Numbered from the stretch's first letter, positions 1 to 9,419 are shown. The stretch is 64,000 nucleotides of DNA from JBAZJN01 sp041651295 (GCA_041651295.1 JBAZJN010000004.1:5474-69473); one strand, 5' to 3'. Made by a program: numbers and translations. The notes: generated by a model not told the origin, from the sequence alone.

Positions 1-16
1 CCATTATTGAAGAAAT

Positions 17-697
17 ATGATTGAATTTCAGCACGTAACAAAAAAATATGGCAAGGGAATAGTCGCCTGCGAAGACATTAATTTTAAGATTAAAAAAGGC
101 GAATTTGTTGCTTTGGTCGGGCCGTCGGGGGCGGGAAAGTCGACTTTAATCAAAATGCTTATTCGTGAGGAGTCACCTACTAGCGGTAGAATTTTAGTTG
201 CCGACCGAGATATATTTCAACTTAAAAGACGCGAACTGCCATACTACCGGCGCAAGGTTGGAGTGATATTCCAAGATTTTAAACTGCTGTCAAAGAAGAC
301 AGTTTATGAAAATGTGGCTTTTGCTCTCGAAGTGGCCGGTGTTTCCAGCAGTACGATAAAAAAGCGTGTCAGAGAAATGTTAACACTTGTTGGTTTGGAG
401 CAGAGATTAGACGCACTGGTTGAAGAACTCTCCGGAGGCGAAAAACAAAGAGTTTCGATCGCTCGAGCTTTAGTACATCAACCCAAGTTACTGATAGCCG
501 ATGAACCGACAGGAAATCTTGACCCGGTCAATTCCTGGGAAATAGTCGAGCTTCTATTCAAAATCAATTCACAAGGTACAATTGTGCTTCTGGCAACCCA
601 TGATAAAGAAATTGTTGATGCAATACATAAAAGAGTGGTCACAATGAAGGACGGGAAAATAATCGATGACCGTGAAAACGGTAAATATATTCTTTAA
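17..697 (+). CDS. ftsE: Cell-division ABC transporter ATPase FtsE
   Basis: This is the cytoplasmic ATPase partner of FtsX; in other bacteria the pair uses ATP hydrolysis to switch on a periplasmic or surface murein hydrolase during septation. The 226-aa length is normal for FtsE. Visible motifs are the Walker A loop GPSGAGKST near residue 36, a Q-loop in VIFQDFKLL, the ABC signature LSGGEKQR and the Walker B/D-loop LLIADEPTGNLD. The ATG has only a weak purine stretch upstream. ftsX and a CHAP-domain hydrolase follow on the same strand, which makes FtsE much more likely than a generic exporter ATPase. Confidence 0.95.
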   Translation: MIEFQHVTKKYGKGIVACEDINFKIKKGEFVALVGPSGAGKSTLIKMLIREESPTSGRILVADRDIFQLKRRELPYYRRKVGVIFQDFKLLSKKTVYENVAFALEVAGVSSSTIKKRVREMLTLVGLEQRLDALVEELSGGEKQRVSIARALVHQPKLLIADEPTGNLDPVNSWEIVELLFKINSQGTIVLLATHDKEIVDAIHKRVVTMKDGKIIDDRENGKYIL

Positions 698-794
698 GTT
701 AAAAGTTAAAAGTTACAAGTAAAAAGTCAAAATCAAATCCAGAGGGAACATCCAATAATTTTTTACTTTTTACTTATCATTTATAATTTTCAAC
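698..794. repeat. AT-rich inverted repeat between ftsE and ftsX
   Basis: The ftsE-ftsX gap contains tandem TTAAAAGT units, and AAGTAAAAAGT is later repeated in inverted form as ACTTTTTACTT. The arms could fold into a weak AT hairpin in the transcript. No promoter or clear Shine-Dalgarno sequence for ftsX is visible. A role in transcript processing or attenuation is only a guess. Confidence 0.4.
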
Positions 795-1733
795 ATGCAA
801 GACAACTCTTCAAATTTTATGGTAACGACTGGCAGAGTTTTCCGGATGGGTCTCCTGTCTTTCTGGAGAAATAGATTGTTGACTTTGGCAACAACTATCA
901 TCATTGTTTTGGCTTTGTTTATTATTTCAGTGTTTGCTTTTGCCACTTCAGTCGCAAACAGAACGGCAGCAATTCTTAGAGATAAAGTCGATTTGGTCGT
1001 ATATTTAAAAGATTCTGCGTCAGAAGACCAAATCAACGCATTAAAAGATATAATCGGGTCTCGTTTAGAAACGAAAAGTATAAAGTTTGTTTCTAAAGAC
1101 GAAGCTTTGGAGCGTTGGAAAACGAATCATGCGGACAACCAGGATCTGGCAACGGTAATCTCTGAAACTGAAAATCCACTGCCCAGGAGTTTTGAGGTTA
1201 AAACAAATTTGCCGGAGGAAATAAAAACTTTGGCCGACTATGTGAACAGTGAAGATTATGCGCCCCTGATTGAAAAGATCAGTTATGAACAAACTAAAAA
1301 TTTAGTTGAGAGGTTGGTTAAGATCACCAAATTTGTTAAGGTCGTCGGCTGGTCATTATCGCTGCTATTTGTCTTGATTTCAATTCTGATCGTTTATAAC
1401 ACTTTAAGATTAACTATTTATAGCCGTTCCGATGAAATTGAGATAATGAAACTGGTCGGTGCTTCGGATTACTTCGTTCGAGGGCCGTTTGTCGTCGAGG
1501 GCATTTCTTATGGACTTTCCGGAGCGATCATTGCAGTTGTAATTTTCTATTTTTTCTTTAAATTCTCGATACCTTTCGCCCAAAATTATTTGGAAGTTCA
1601 AGATTTGAAAGACTCGCTTGAAGTCAACTTATGGCTTATAATAGGTATGCAGATAATTATCGGCATCGTTCTTGGGGCCCTGTGTTCGTTAATGGCAGCC
1701 AAGAAATATTTAATGAGTAGCGAAAAAAAATGA
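795..1733 (+). CDS. ftsX: Cell-division permease-like protein FtsX
   Basis: This is the membrane subunit of the FtsEX complex. The 312 residues show the family layout: a short cytoplasmic N-terminus, TM1 around residues 28-50, a large extracellular loop of about 110 residues that in relatives contacts the hydrolase, then three more membrane segments in the last 140 residues. The Y-x-R-x-x-E-I-E-I-M-K-L-V-G-A motif after TM2 is typical of FtsX. The ATG chosen lacks a Shine-Dalgarno; an ATG at 819 would shorten it by 8 residues. It overlaps the next gene by 4 nt, which implies translational coupling. Confidence 0.93.
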   Translation: MQDNSSNFMVTTGRVFRMGLLSFWRNRLLTLATTIIIVLALFIISVFAFATSVANRTAAILRDKVDLVVYLKDSASEDQINALKDIIGSRLETKSIKFVSKDEALERWKTNHADNQDLATVISETENPLPRSFEVKTNLPEEIKTLADYVNSEDYAPLIEKISYEQTKNLVERLVKITKFVKVVGWSLSLLFVLISILIVYNTLRLTIYSRSDEIEIMKLVGASDYFVRGPFVVEGISYGLSGAIIAVVIFYFFFKFSIPFAQNYLEVQDLKDSLEVNLWLIIGMQIIIGIVLGALCSLMAAKKYLMSSEKK

Positions 1734-2872
1734 CAGACAAAATCAAAAAATTTCTGACAATAGTTGCCCTCTTTTCGATAATATTTTCCGCTTCACCGGT
1801 TTTTGCTTTGACTGCAAAAGAAATACAGCGGCAAAAACTTCTGGAACAACAGGCTCAGGCTCAGGCATTGGCAAACCAAAAGGCGGCTGAGGCAGCACAG
1901 ATGAAGCAGCAAATTGCTCAAGTCGACAGCCAAATTAACCAGACGACCTCTGCCCTGAATCAAACAACCGGTCAAATTGACCAAACTGAAGCGACAATCA
2001 CCGCATTAAGCGCTCAAATTGCGACAGAGGAACAGAATTTAACTAAGGAAAAAGATAAACTTTCCAAGGTAATTTCAGAATGGTATATGGATGGTGAAGG
2101 AGGGCTCCTAAATGTGGTCGTTGGTTCTAACAATATCTCGGAAGTGGTTTCAAAACAGCAATATTATGACTCGGTGAAGCAACAATTAACTTCTACAATA
2201 GCTAAGATTAATAATCTCAAGAGCGAGTTAAATGGCAAAAAGGCTGATCAGGAAAAGCAGAAAGTAGGCCTTCTGGATTTACAGAAACAGCAGTCCAGCT
2301 ACAGACAAACAGTTGTTGATCAAAAAAGCTTCAAAACCAGTATGCTTAATATGACCACTTCGGAACAGCAACAATATTTGGCTCTGGTTGAAAAACTCAA
2401 AAGTGATATCAGTTATATTTCAGCTCAAATTTATGCTGAAAGGCGTGCTTCTTCGTCTGGAACTATGGGTAACTTGGGTTACCCATATAAGCAGCCGCCT
2501 GGTGTTTATGTTATTGACCCGTGGAATTTTTACCAATCGGAATGTACGGGCTATGCCGCTTGGTACTGGAATGCTAGGCTGGGTAAACACTGGACGAATA
2601 CGCAACCGGGAAGAGGCAGCGCTAGATATTGGCCAGAGATTGCCAGAACTTTGGGCTATTCGGTTTCAAATACTCCACGAGTTGGAGCAATCGTGTTTTG
2701 GTATGGCCCGCTTTATTCGGGAGACCAATGGGGCCATGTAGCGATTGTTGAAGCTGTCCATGATAATGGCACCATTGATGTTTCCGAGTATAATTGGTCG
2801 TACGAACACAATGGCGGTATCCGGTATAATATCAATCCCGGCAGCTGGGGATCTTACAGTTACATTTATTAA
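1730..2872 (+). CDS. Secreted coiled-coil CHAP-domain peptidoglycan hydrolase
   Basis: The 380-aa protein has a signal peptide (about residues 8-26), a long Gln/Ala/Lys-rich coiled coil (about 28-235) and a C-terminal CHAP amidase/endopeptidase domain. The catalytic Cys lies in SECTGYAAWYW and the His in WGHVAIVEAV. This layout matches PcsB, CwlO and EnvC-type hydrolases, which are held inactive by the coiled coil until FtsX engages it. Its 4-nt overlap with ftsX makes it the likely FtsEX-controlled septal hydrolase here. Substrate bond specificity cannot be read from sequence. Confidence 0.9.
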   Translation: MTDKIKKFLTIVALFSIIFSASPVFALTAKEIQRQKLLEQQAQAQALANQKAAEAAQMKQQIAQVDSQINQTTSALNQTTGQIDQTEATITALSAQIATEEQNLTKEKDKLSKVISEWYMDGEGGLLNVVVGSNNISEVVSKQQYYDSVKQQLTSTIAKINNLKSELNGKKADQEKQKVGLLDLQKQQSSYRQTVVDQKSFKTSMLNMTTSEQQQYLALVEKLKSDISYISAQIYAERRASSSGTMGNLGYPYKQPPGVYVIDPWNFYQSECTGYAAWYWNARLGKHWTNTQPGRGSARYWPEIARTLGYSVSNTPRVGAIVFWYGPLYSGDQWGHVAIVEAVHDNGTIDVSEYNWSYEHNGGIRYNINPGSWGSYSYIY

Positions 2873-2881
2873 TTTTGAAAA

Positions 2882-4105
2882 TTGAAAAAGATCAAATATA
2901 ACAAATTGGTGCTAAAAATAATATTCGCTCTCGGAGTATTATTTTTAGCTTTTTATTCCGGTTATGGCTATGGCTCAAAGTATGGTCGGATAAAAAATGC
3001 CCCAAGCGATATTATCAATGCCGATGGTAGTCAGGAATCCATCGATTTTGGATTATTCTGGCAGACCTGGAATAAAGCAAGAGAATTATATATAGGGAAA
3101 TCCGATTCCAAGGAGATGTTCTACGGGGCAGTTTCTGGTATGGTTGCCTCCTTAGGCGACCCATATACGGTTTTCTTGAGGCCGCAGGATAACGAAGATT
3201 TGGCCTCCGATTTATCGGGAAAATTTGATGGAATTGGTGCTGAATTGACGGATGAAAATGGTCAAATCGTTGTTATTTCTCCACTCTCCGGATCTCCGGC
3301 AGAACAAGCCGGGATAAAACCGAAAGATATAATTTTGGAAATTGATGGCCAATCGACGGAGAAAATGGCGATTGATACAGCGGTGAGGAAGATTCGGGGC
3401 AAAGCCGGCACGGAGGTAAAGCTAAAAATCAGGCACGTAAACCAACAAGACGCGATCGAAATAAAAGTCGTCAGGGCCAGCATTAAAGTTGATAGCGTGT
3501 CTTATAAACTTGAGACAATATCCGGCAAAAAGATAGCCGTTCTTAAAGTCAGCCAATTCGGTGATGATACAATGGCGCTGGCGAATAAATATGTTGGGGA
3601 AATGAAATCGGCCGGAGCTGAAGGCATAATAATTGATTTAAGAAATAACCCTGGCGGATATTTGGATACTTCGGTTAGTTTTTCAAATCTCTTTTTGAAA
3701 AAAGGAGCCGTTGTCTTAAAGGAAGTTGACAAGAATGGACAAATAACCGAATATAAAGCCAACAATGAAACATCGGTGCCGAACTTGCCGATTGTAATTT
3801 TGGTCAACAATGGCAGCGCCTCCGCCGCAGAGATTGTAGCCGGAGCAATGAAAGACAACCATAGGGCTGAAATCATCGGAGAAAAGACATTTGGAAAAGG
3901 CAGCGTCCAGCAATTGGAACCCCTAACCGGCGGGGCAGCTCTCAAAGTAACTATTGCAAAATGGTTGACGCCCGCGGGAAGCGAAATTAATCAAATCGGC
4001 CTGTCGCCCGATATAACAATCAGCTTGACCGAACAAGACAAATTACAAGGAACAGACATCCAACTAGAAAAAGCTAAAAGCGAAATTATCTCTAAATTAA
4101 AATAA
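2882..4105 (+). CDS. S41 C-terminal processing protease with PDZ domain
   Basis: This is a 407-aa CtpA/Prc-type serine protease. It has an N-terminal membrane anchor (about residues 10-28), a PDZ domain (roughly 100-190, with SPLSGSPAEQAGIKPKDIIL) and an S41 catalytic domain with the Ser in NGSASAAE and the general-base Lys in GEKTFGKGSVQ. The start is TTG, 9 nt after the hydrolase stop codon. Family members trim C-termini of cell-envelope proteins, often regulating murein hydrolases, which fits its place in the ftsEX cluster. It would act outside the membrane. Confidence 0.93.
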   Translation: MKKIKYNKLVLKIIFALGVLFLAFYSGYGYGSKYGRIKNAPSDIINADGSQESIDFGLFWQTWNKARELYIGKSDSKEMFYGAVSGMVASLGDPYTVFLRPQDNEDLASDLSGKFDGIGAELTDENGQIVVISPLSGSPAEQAGIKPKDIILEIDGQSTEKMAIDTAVRKIRGKAGTEVKLKIRHVNQQDAIEIKVVRASIKVDSVSYKLETISGKKIAVLKVSQFGDDTMALANKYVGEMKSAGAEGIIIDLRNNPGGYLDTSVSFSNLFLKKGAVVLKEVDKNGQITEYKANNETSVPNLPIVILVNNGSASAAEIVAGAMKDNHRAEIIGEKTFGKGSVQQLEPLTGGAALKVTIAKWLTPAGSEINQIGLSPDITISLTEQDKLQGTDIQLEKAKSEIISKLK

Positions 4106-4117
4106 TAGTGAGGACAT

Positions 4118-4573
4118 ATGAAGGTTGTTTTAACGGCAGATATCAAAAATATTGGTCAAAAAGGTGATGAAAAAGAGGTTAAACCAGGTTTTGCCAGGAA
4201 TTTTCTTTTCCCGAAGAATTTAGCCATCGCTTTCGATTCGGCTGATGCCCAGGCGTTAAAATCCAGCAAAGAATCGGAAGAACTAAAATCGAGGAGTGAA
4301 TCGGATAAAATTAGATCAATCATTGCAAAATCCGATAATTTAACTTTAAGTTTTAAAAGCAAGGCTTCAAAAGAGGGCAAACTATTTGGTAGCATCAGCT
4401 CAAAAGAGATTATAAGCCAAGCTGAAAAAAAACTAGGGCTCAAAATTGCCTCGATTGAACCCAGCGAAGCAATAAAGGTTACAGGTGATCACATTATTAC
4501 TCTAATATTCAAAACTGGTGATCAATTACAAGTAAAAGTGAACGTTACTGCAGAGACTAAAGCTAGAAAATAA
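4118..4573 (+). CDS. rplI: 50S ribosomal protein bL9
   Basis: The 151-aa protein has the normal bL9 length. The N-terminal rRNA-binding part carries DIKNIGQKGDEKEVKPGFARNFLFPK split over the first 34 residues, followed by a long connecting helix and the C-terminal domain with GKLFGSISSKEI. A GTGAGGACAT spacer region provides the ribosome site. Several CPR lineages lack bL9, so its presence is informative for placement. It follows the S41 protease by 12 nt and probably shares its transcript. Confidence 0.95.
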   Translation: MKVVLTADIKNIGQKGDEKEVKPGFARNFLFPKNLAIAFDSADAQALKSSKESEELKSRSESDKIRSIIAKSDNLTLSFKSKASKEGKLFGSISSKEIISQAEKKLGLKIASIEPSEAIKVTGDHIITLIFKTGDQLQVKVNVTAETKARK

Positions 4574-4611
4574 TCCGCTTATGAGATAGAATTATGTTAG
4601 AGGAGGGAGAA

Positions 4612-6603
4612 GTGGATCAGACGGCCGGCTCTCCTTGGGATGAGCCACTACCAGAAAATGAAAAACCAGAAAAAACGGCGCCAACTGTTGTTGGTGATCT
4701 TGATGCTAAAGTTAAGCAAACAACAGGAACAGCTCCTGCGACTGAGAGCCAAGAAAATGCCCAGCCTGCAAGTCTAAAAGTTCCTGTTGATACCGAAGAA
4801 AAAGTCGGTGTTAAAATCGACGCATCTAAGGCGGCAGGAGTAACAGAACTTATTACTCCGAAGCCAACCGAGGCAGCGTCTACACCGCAGCAAGTTCCGA
4901 TTCAAACACAAGCCAAACCCCAGGAATCAAGCGAGAATTTTTGGCAATCAGTCTATGGCCAACAAGCGGATATTCAGAAGCCTTCAGCACCATCCGTTCA
5001 GCCATCACAAACAGTTCCGAGATCTATTCCGGTTCAATCTGTCGTTTCCCCCAAACCCACATCTCCTCCAAAACAACAAGTTCCTTTAGTCGAAAATAAT
5101 CAAAAACCGATTCAGCCAGCCCCCCATGTTCAAAATCAAGCTCCAAAAACTAACCCGTCTCTGCCAAAGCCAAGCAAAACCACGGGCTATATCATTGCTG
5201 CTGCCGTTGGTATTTTAATATTGTTTTCCGGAAGCATTTTTCTAACTGAATACGGGCTAATCTCTTTAGGGTTGGAGAAGGTATATGGCGCGGTCCATCT
5301 TGAAGCTTTGTGGGACGGACTGCCGGCAAATGCCGAAAATGCTTTTTTGATGTCTGCAGCCAAAGTCAAATCGGAACAAAATTTTAAAGTTGAAGGCAGC
5401 GCAGAACTGACTGTTAATAAAGGAGTTAAATCAGAGATAATCTCGCCGATTGTTGCTTCCTCGGTTTTTCCCGCTGTAGTGTTTAAAGATGAATCTGTGG
5501 GAAAAAAGATATTAGCGACGTTGGCAGCGACAGAAAGTCAAACAGAGGGGGTTTTTGAGGAATCAACTGATGATACAACAACCACTGATCCTATAGTCGA
5601 TAGTAGCTCTGTTACCAGTGACACCTCCGGAACTTCGAGCAGCTCTACTTCGGGAGCGGGAACATCAACTACTTCTGCCACGACTACTGTTGAGGAACTT
5701 GAGTTAGAAATTAGCTCGGCGATAACGGATACAGTTAGCGGAGCAGACATTAAAGTCAAATCAAACAAAAGTCAAAATTCATCAATCTCTTTAATAAATT
5801 CCGATAGTAATTTATTTGTCAAAACTTCGAGTGATATTGTTTACAACAGCACGGTTAAAACCGGTTGGACAAAAATAGATCTAAAATCATCTTTTGAAGG
5901 CAAGGCAAAGGAAAACTTTTTTGGCAATAGTTTTTCATCGTCCGACTTTTCGATTGTTGGTCAAAGATCTGGCAGCGAAAAGATCGGCGGAGTTCGATGT
6001 TTCCACTATACAGGGAAAGTTTCAGTCGGTAATTCACTCAATAATTTTGGAATCGAAAGTTCGGGAATAAGTTCGTTTGACATTGATTATTGGCTCGGTA
6101 TAAAAGATCATTTGATTTATAAAATCGAGCTAAAAATTATCCCCGGTAGCCAATCTGCCGTAACCAGAATTGATTCAACACTGAATTTCTCGGATTATAA
6201 TGAAGCCAGCGGGGAATATTCAATCCCAACCGCTTCGGTGCCCTATGCTCCAGCAACAAATTCAACTAACGTCAACCTTGAGACCGAGAAAGGCAGAGAC
6301 AGCCAGAGAAAATCGGATCTGGCCAATATTGCCCAGGCGCTTGAAACTTATCATTCTGCAAGCGGAAGATATCCTCAAATTACCGGGACTGCTAAAATTT
6401 CAGATCAAAGCGGCGCGCTCTTCAATGCCCTGGTTCCGACATATATACGAACATTGCCTATTGACCCGCAGGATCCAAAATACTATTATGGTTATGTATC
6501 CGATGGAAATACTTTCAAGTTGTCCGGCGTGTTGGAGGACAAAACAGATACCCAAGGGAAGGTCGTTGGAAATCTTTTGATATATTATTTATCGAGTTTA
6601 TAA
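4612..6603 (+). CDS. Membrane-anchored surface protein with C-terminal pseudopilin domain
   Basis: A GTG start at 4612 is preferred over the ATG at 4594 because AGGAGGGAGA sits immediately before it; the product is then 663 aa. Residues 1-190 are Pro/Gln/Lys-rich and probably cytoplasmic, one membrane segment follows (about 193-213), then a Ser/Thr-rich linker (about 320-365). The last 105 residues begin KGRDSQRKSDLANIAQALE and match the soluble domain of GspG-type pseudopilins (YPQITGT, LPIDPQDP). That module is common at the C-terminus of CPR surface proteins. No prepilin cleavage motif is present, so it is not a canonical pilin. Confidence 0.75.
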   Translation: MDQTAGSPWDEPLPENEKPEKTAPTVVGDLDAKVKQTTGTAPATESQENAQPASLKVPVDTEEKVGVKIDASKAAGVTELITPKPTEAASTPQQVPIQTQAKPQESSENFWQSVYGQQADIQKPSAPSVQPSQTVPRSIPVQSVVSPKPTSPPKQQVPLVENNQKPIQPAPHVQNQAPKTNPSLPKPSKTTGYIIAAAVGILILFSGSIFLTEYGLISLGLEKVYGAVHLEALWDGLPANAENAFLMSAAKVKSEQNFKVEGSAELTVNKGVKSEIISPIVASSVFPAVVFKDESVGKKILATLAATESQTEGVFEESTDDTTTTDPIVDSSSVTSDTSGTSSSSTSGAGTSTTSATTTVEELELEISSAITDTVSGADIKVKSNKSQNSSISLINSDSNLFVKTSSDIVYNSTVKTGWTKIDLKSSFEGKAKENFFGNSFSSSDFSIVGQRSGSEKIGGVRCFHYTGKVSVGNSLNNFGIESSGISSFDIDYWLGIKDHLIYKIELKIIPGSQSAVTRIDSTLNFSDYNEASGEYSIPTASVPYAPATNSTNVNLETEKGRDSQRKSDLANIAQALETYHSASGRYPQITGTAKISDQSGALFNALVPTYIRTLPIDPQDPKYYYGYVSDGNTFKLSGVLEDKTDTQGKVVGNLLIYYLSSL

Positions 6604-6616
6604 ATCAAGGAGTTAT

Positions 6617-7174
6617 ATGGGTGCTGTAGGTTGGATTATTATCATCGCTCTCGCAGTGATTGTTATTGCTATAATTTCAATTTTTAACCGTTTAGTCAGT
6701 CTTAAAAATCGCACAGACGAAGCCTGGAGCGATATCGATGTTCAGTTAAAAAGACGCCATGATTTAATTCCAAACTTGGTTGAGACGGTTAAGGGCTATG
6801 CAAAGCACGAAAAAGAGTTGTTTGAAAAGGTAACAAAAGCCAGGACAGAGGCAATTTCCTCCAAAACTCTAGAAGCAAAAGCAAAAGCAGAAAATCAAAT
6901 AACCGAAGCTTTGAAATCAGTTTTTGCTGTTGCCGAGAATTATCCTAATTTGAAAGCAAATGAAAATTTTGTCGAGCTTCAAAGAGAGATCACTGATACT
7001 GAAGACAAAATTCAGGCCGCACGAAGGTTCTACAACGGCAACGTTCGAGACCTTAACATTTCAATAGAAAGCTTTCCTTCCAATATTATCGCTGGCATGT
7101 TTAACTATAAGAAGAAAGAACTGTTTCAACTGGATGATGTGAGCGAGAAGAAAAACGTTGAGGTAAAATTTTAA
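6617..7174 (+). CDS. lemA: LemA family membrane protein
   Basis: This 185-aa protein has an N-terminal membrane anchor (residues 4-24) and a helical-bundle domain. The LemA signature VQLKRRHDLIPNLVETVKGY is clear, as are the RRFYNGNVRDLN and SFPSNIIAG stretches. The molecular function of LemA is not settled. It is often encoded beside HtpX or TPM-domain proteins, and htpX lies 750 nt downstream here. A Shine-Dalgarno AAGGAG precedes the ATG by 6 nt. Confidence 0.95.
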   Translation: MGAVGWIIIIALAVIVIAIISIFNRLVSLKNRTDEAWSDIDVQLKRRHDLIPNLVETVKGYAKHEKELFEKVTKARTEAISSKTLEAKAKAENQITEALKSVFAVAENYPNLKANENFVELQREITDTEDKIQAARRFYNGNVRDLNISIESFPSNIIAGMFNYKKKELFQLDDVSEKKNVEVKF

Positions 7175-7232
7175 ACATAAAAAGTAAGTTTAATCTTTAC
7201 TACAAGAAAGTAGTAAAAGAAAGGGAGAAGTT

Positions 7233-7559
7233 ATGGCGGAGCAAAAAAGCGATGAGAACAATTTGGCAATGATTGCCCACATTCTGGGAATAGTGATTGG
7301 TTTTATTGGTCCACTCATCATCTATCTAACAGCAAAAGACAAGCCGTTTGCTTATTCACAGTCTAAAGAGGCTCTAAATTTTCAGATTACGGTAGTAATT
7401 GCTTGGGTTGCCTGTGCAATTCTATCCTTCATCGGGATTGGTTTTATCCTATATCCGGTCGTCTGGGTTGTTAACTTGATATTTTGTATAATGGCTGCGA
7501 TGGCTGCTAGCAAGGGTGAAGCATACAAATATCCAATCGCAATCAGATTAATTCAATAA
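7233..7559 (+). CDS. DUF4870-family small membrane protein
   Basis: This 108-aa protein has three or four hydrophobic segments and the family feature of a helix-turn N-terminus (NLAMIAHILGIVIGF) followed by KDKPFAYSQSKEALNFQ. DUF4870/Tic20-like proteins have this topology; their function is not established. A strong AAAGGGAGAAGTT site precedes the ATG. The next gene starts 12 nt after its stop and encodes a related protein, suggesting a two-gene membrane unit. Confidence 0.8.
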   Translation: MAEQKSDENNLAMIAHILGIVIGFIGPLIIYLTAKDKPFAYSQSKEALNFQITVVIAWVACAILSFIGIGFILYPVVWVVNLIFCIMAAMAASKGEAYKYPIAIRLIQ

Positions 7560-7571
7560 TTGGAGGCTACC

Positions 7572-7862
7572 TTGACAGTTAAACGAAAACTTATCGCTCT
7601 GCTTTCTTATCTATCGGTCTTGCTTTTCTTACCGCTTAATTTGTTCAAGAAAGACGATTTTATAAGATACCATGCCAAGCAAGGAGTAGTTTTCTTTGTC
7701 TTGTCGATAGTAATCATGTTTGCTTTCTGGCTCCCAGTTGTTGGCTGGATCTGCTTACTTGCACTATTGGTAATATGGGCAACAGGCATTTTCAACGTGA
7801 TTACTGGGAAAATGGAGCCGCTTCCGGTTATCGGACGTATTGCTGAAAGAATCTTGATTTAA
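7572..7862 (+). CDS. Small membrane protein related to DUF4870/Tic20
   Basis: A TTG at 7572 is chosen because TTGGAGG lies 6 nt upstream; an earlier TTG at 7560 would sit inside that ribosome site. The 96-aa product has three hydrophobic segments and the motif KDDFIRYHAKQGVVFF, which parallels the equivalent stretch of the upstream gene. It ends at an intrinsic terminator. I see no catalytic residues and assign no function beyond family resemblance. Confidence 0.7.
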   Translation: MTVKRKLIALLSYLSVLLFLPLNLFKKDDFIRYHAKQGVVFFVLSIVIMFAFWLPVVGWICLLALLVIWATGIFNVITGKMEPLPVIGRIAERILI

Positions 7863-7879
7863 AACGTTTACATCAAATA

Positions 7880-7912
7880 CTAAAAAAGCTAAAATTAACT
7901 TAGCTTTTTTAG
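7880..7912. terminator. Symmetric intrinsic terminator before htpX
   Basis: A perfect 13-bp stem, CTAAAAAAGCTAA with its complement, closes a short loop, and both arms contain A/T runs, so it can terminate from either side. It ends the lemA-DUF4870 unit just before htpX. Confidence 0.85.
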
Positions 7913-7926
7913 TATGATAAAAATCT

Positions 7927-8817
7927 ATGAATATTTACGATCAAATTGGGACGAATAAATTTAAAACCGTTTTTTACATTGGAATTTTTCTAATTTTCAT
8001 TATTGCGCTTGGATATTTGTTCTCTTATGTTTATAATTCGCCAGCAATATTGATTATCGCTGTTATTGTTGCTGTCGTGCAGGCATCAGCCAGCTATTTC
8101 TGGGGCGATTCTATTGCGCTTGCGATGACTCACGCCCAGGCAGTCAAGAAAGCTGATAACCCGGAGCTCTACCGTATCGTTGAAAATTTGGCGATTACAG
8201 CCGGGATTCCAGCGCCGAAAATTTACATTATAAATGATGATTCGCCCAACGCCTTTGCTACGGGTCGAGATCCGAGCCACTCCTCAATAGCGGTGACCAC
8301 TGGTTTGCTTCAATCTTTGGAGAAAAAAGAACTTGAGGGTGTAATTGCTCACGAATTATCGCATATAGGTAATCGCGATTCACTTTTGATGGTTGTTGTC
8401 GTAGTTTTGGTCGGGGTTATTGCTATCGCATCCGATCTTTTCTTTCGCATTAGTTTTTGGGGAGGTTTTGGCAAAGATGACAATAACGGTGGCAGTAATG
8501 GCGTTACTTTGTTAATTGGGCTTATGATTGCGATTTTAGCGCCGATTATGGCAACGCTAATTCAGCTGGCAATTTCTCGCAAAAGGGAGTATTTAGCAGA
8601 TGCAAATGGAGCACTTCTAACACGCTATCCTGAGGGTTTGGCAAATGCACTTAGAAAAATATCAGAGCATAAAAAACCAGTTCGCTACGCCAACGATGCA
8701 ACGTCGCTTTTGTTCATTATGAACCCGAAAAAAAAGCGCTCCTGGTTTTCCTCACTGCTTGATACCCATCCGCCTGTTGAAGAAAGAATAAAAGCTCTGG
8801 AGGCAATGGTCGGATGA
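7927..8817 (+). CDS. htpX: Membrane zinc metalloprotease HtpX
   Basis: This is a 296-aa M48B protease of membrane protein quality control. Two N-terminal membrane segments precede the zinc site HELSH (residues 142-146); the distal Glu ligand lies in REYLADANGA, and two more membrane segments separate these. C-terminal THPPVEERI is typical. A TATGAT box lies 8 nt before the ATG and there is no Shine-Dalgarno, so the message is probably nearly leaderless. Its stop overlaps the next start by 4 nt. Confidence 0.95.
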   Translation: MNIYDQIGTNKFKTVFYIGIFLIFIIALGYLFSYVYNSPAILIIAVIVAVVQASASYFWGDSIALAMTHAQAVKKADNPELYRIVENLAITAGIPAPKIYIINDDSPNAFATGRDPSHSSIAVTTGLLQSLEKKELEGVIAHELSHIGNRDSLLMVVVVVLVGVIAIASDLFFRISFWGGFGKDDNNGGSNGVTLLIGLMIAILAPIMATLIQLAISRKREYLADANGALLTRYPEGLANALRKISEHKKPVRYANDATSLLFIMNPKKKRSWFSSLLDTHPPVEERIKALEAMVG

Positions 8818-9419
8818 AAAAAATAATATTTCCACTTGTTATCATTAGCGTCGCAACTTATATACTTGCAGTTATAATCGCCGGTTTCTTTAAAGAAGGC
8901 TACAGCCAATTATGGAATACGGTTAGTATTTTGACAGCGAAAGGCGAGTCAACTCGTTCAGCTGTTGTGACGGTTTCCGCCATCACTTATCTGTCATTAC
9001 TGGTAATTACAATATATTCTAGCTTTGTTAGCACAACAAAAACTACAAAAGTTGCTAGCCAATTATTGATTATGGCTGCAGTTTTTAGTCTCGTCCAATT
9101 ATTTCTGCCAATGGATCCATGGCAGGGCTTTCGAACAAATGCTGACAAAATTCATGATTGGATCACAGTTGGAATTGCCGTTTCGATCATAAGCTCGATT
9201 TTTCTATTTGCTGCCAAAACAAAAGGATTTTTTAGAAAGATATCTTTTTGTTTGGGAGGGCTGGTCCTTTTGTTCGCAGTTTTATCTGGCTGGTTTTTAT
9301 TATCTTGGAATTTTTATTATCTTGGTCTATTCGAAAGGCTGTGGATATTATCTTTTTTGGCTTGGATAATATTTTTTAGTTATCATATAAGTCGAAATGA
9401 TAAAACAGCTGTGGTATAA
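8814..9419 (+). CDS. Hypothetical membrane protein coupled to HtpX
   Basis: I do not recognise this 201-aa protein. It has about six hydrophobic segments spread over its whole length with short polar loops, and no Cys/His motif. The 4-nt overlap with htpX indicates translational coupling, so it may work with, or be expressed alongside, the protease. A promoter for the next gene lies in its last codons. Confidence 0.7.
   Translation: MKKIIFPLVIISVATYILAVIIAGFFKEGYSQLWNTVSILTAKGESTRSAVVTVSAITYLSLLVITIYSSFVSTTKTTKVASQLLIMAAVFSLVQLFLPMDPWQGFRTNADKIHDWITVGIAVSIISSIFLFAAKTKGFFRKISFCLGGLVLLFAVLSGWFLLSWNFYYLGLFERLWILSFLAWIIFFSYHISRNDKTAVV

Noticed and set aside
5538..5768. Hydrophobic minus-strand ORF in the pseudopilin-domain gene
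   Set aside because: It is a shadow of the Ser/Thr-rich linker on the plus strand.
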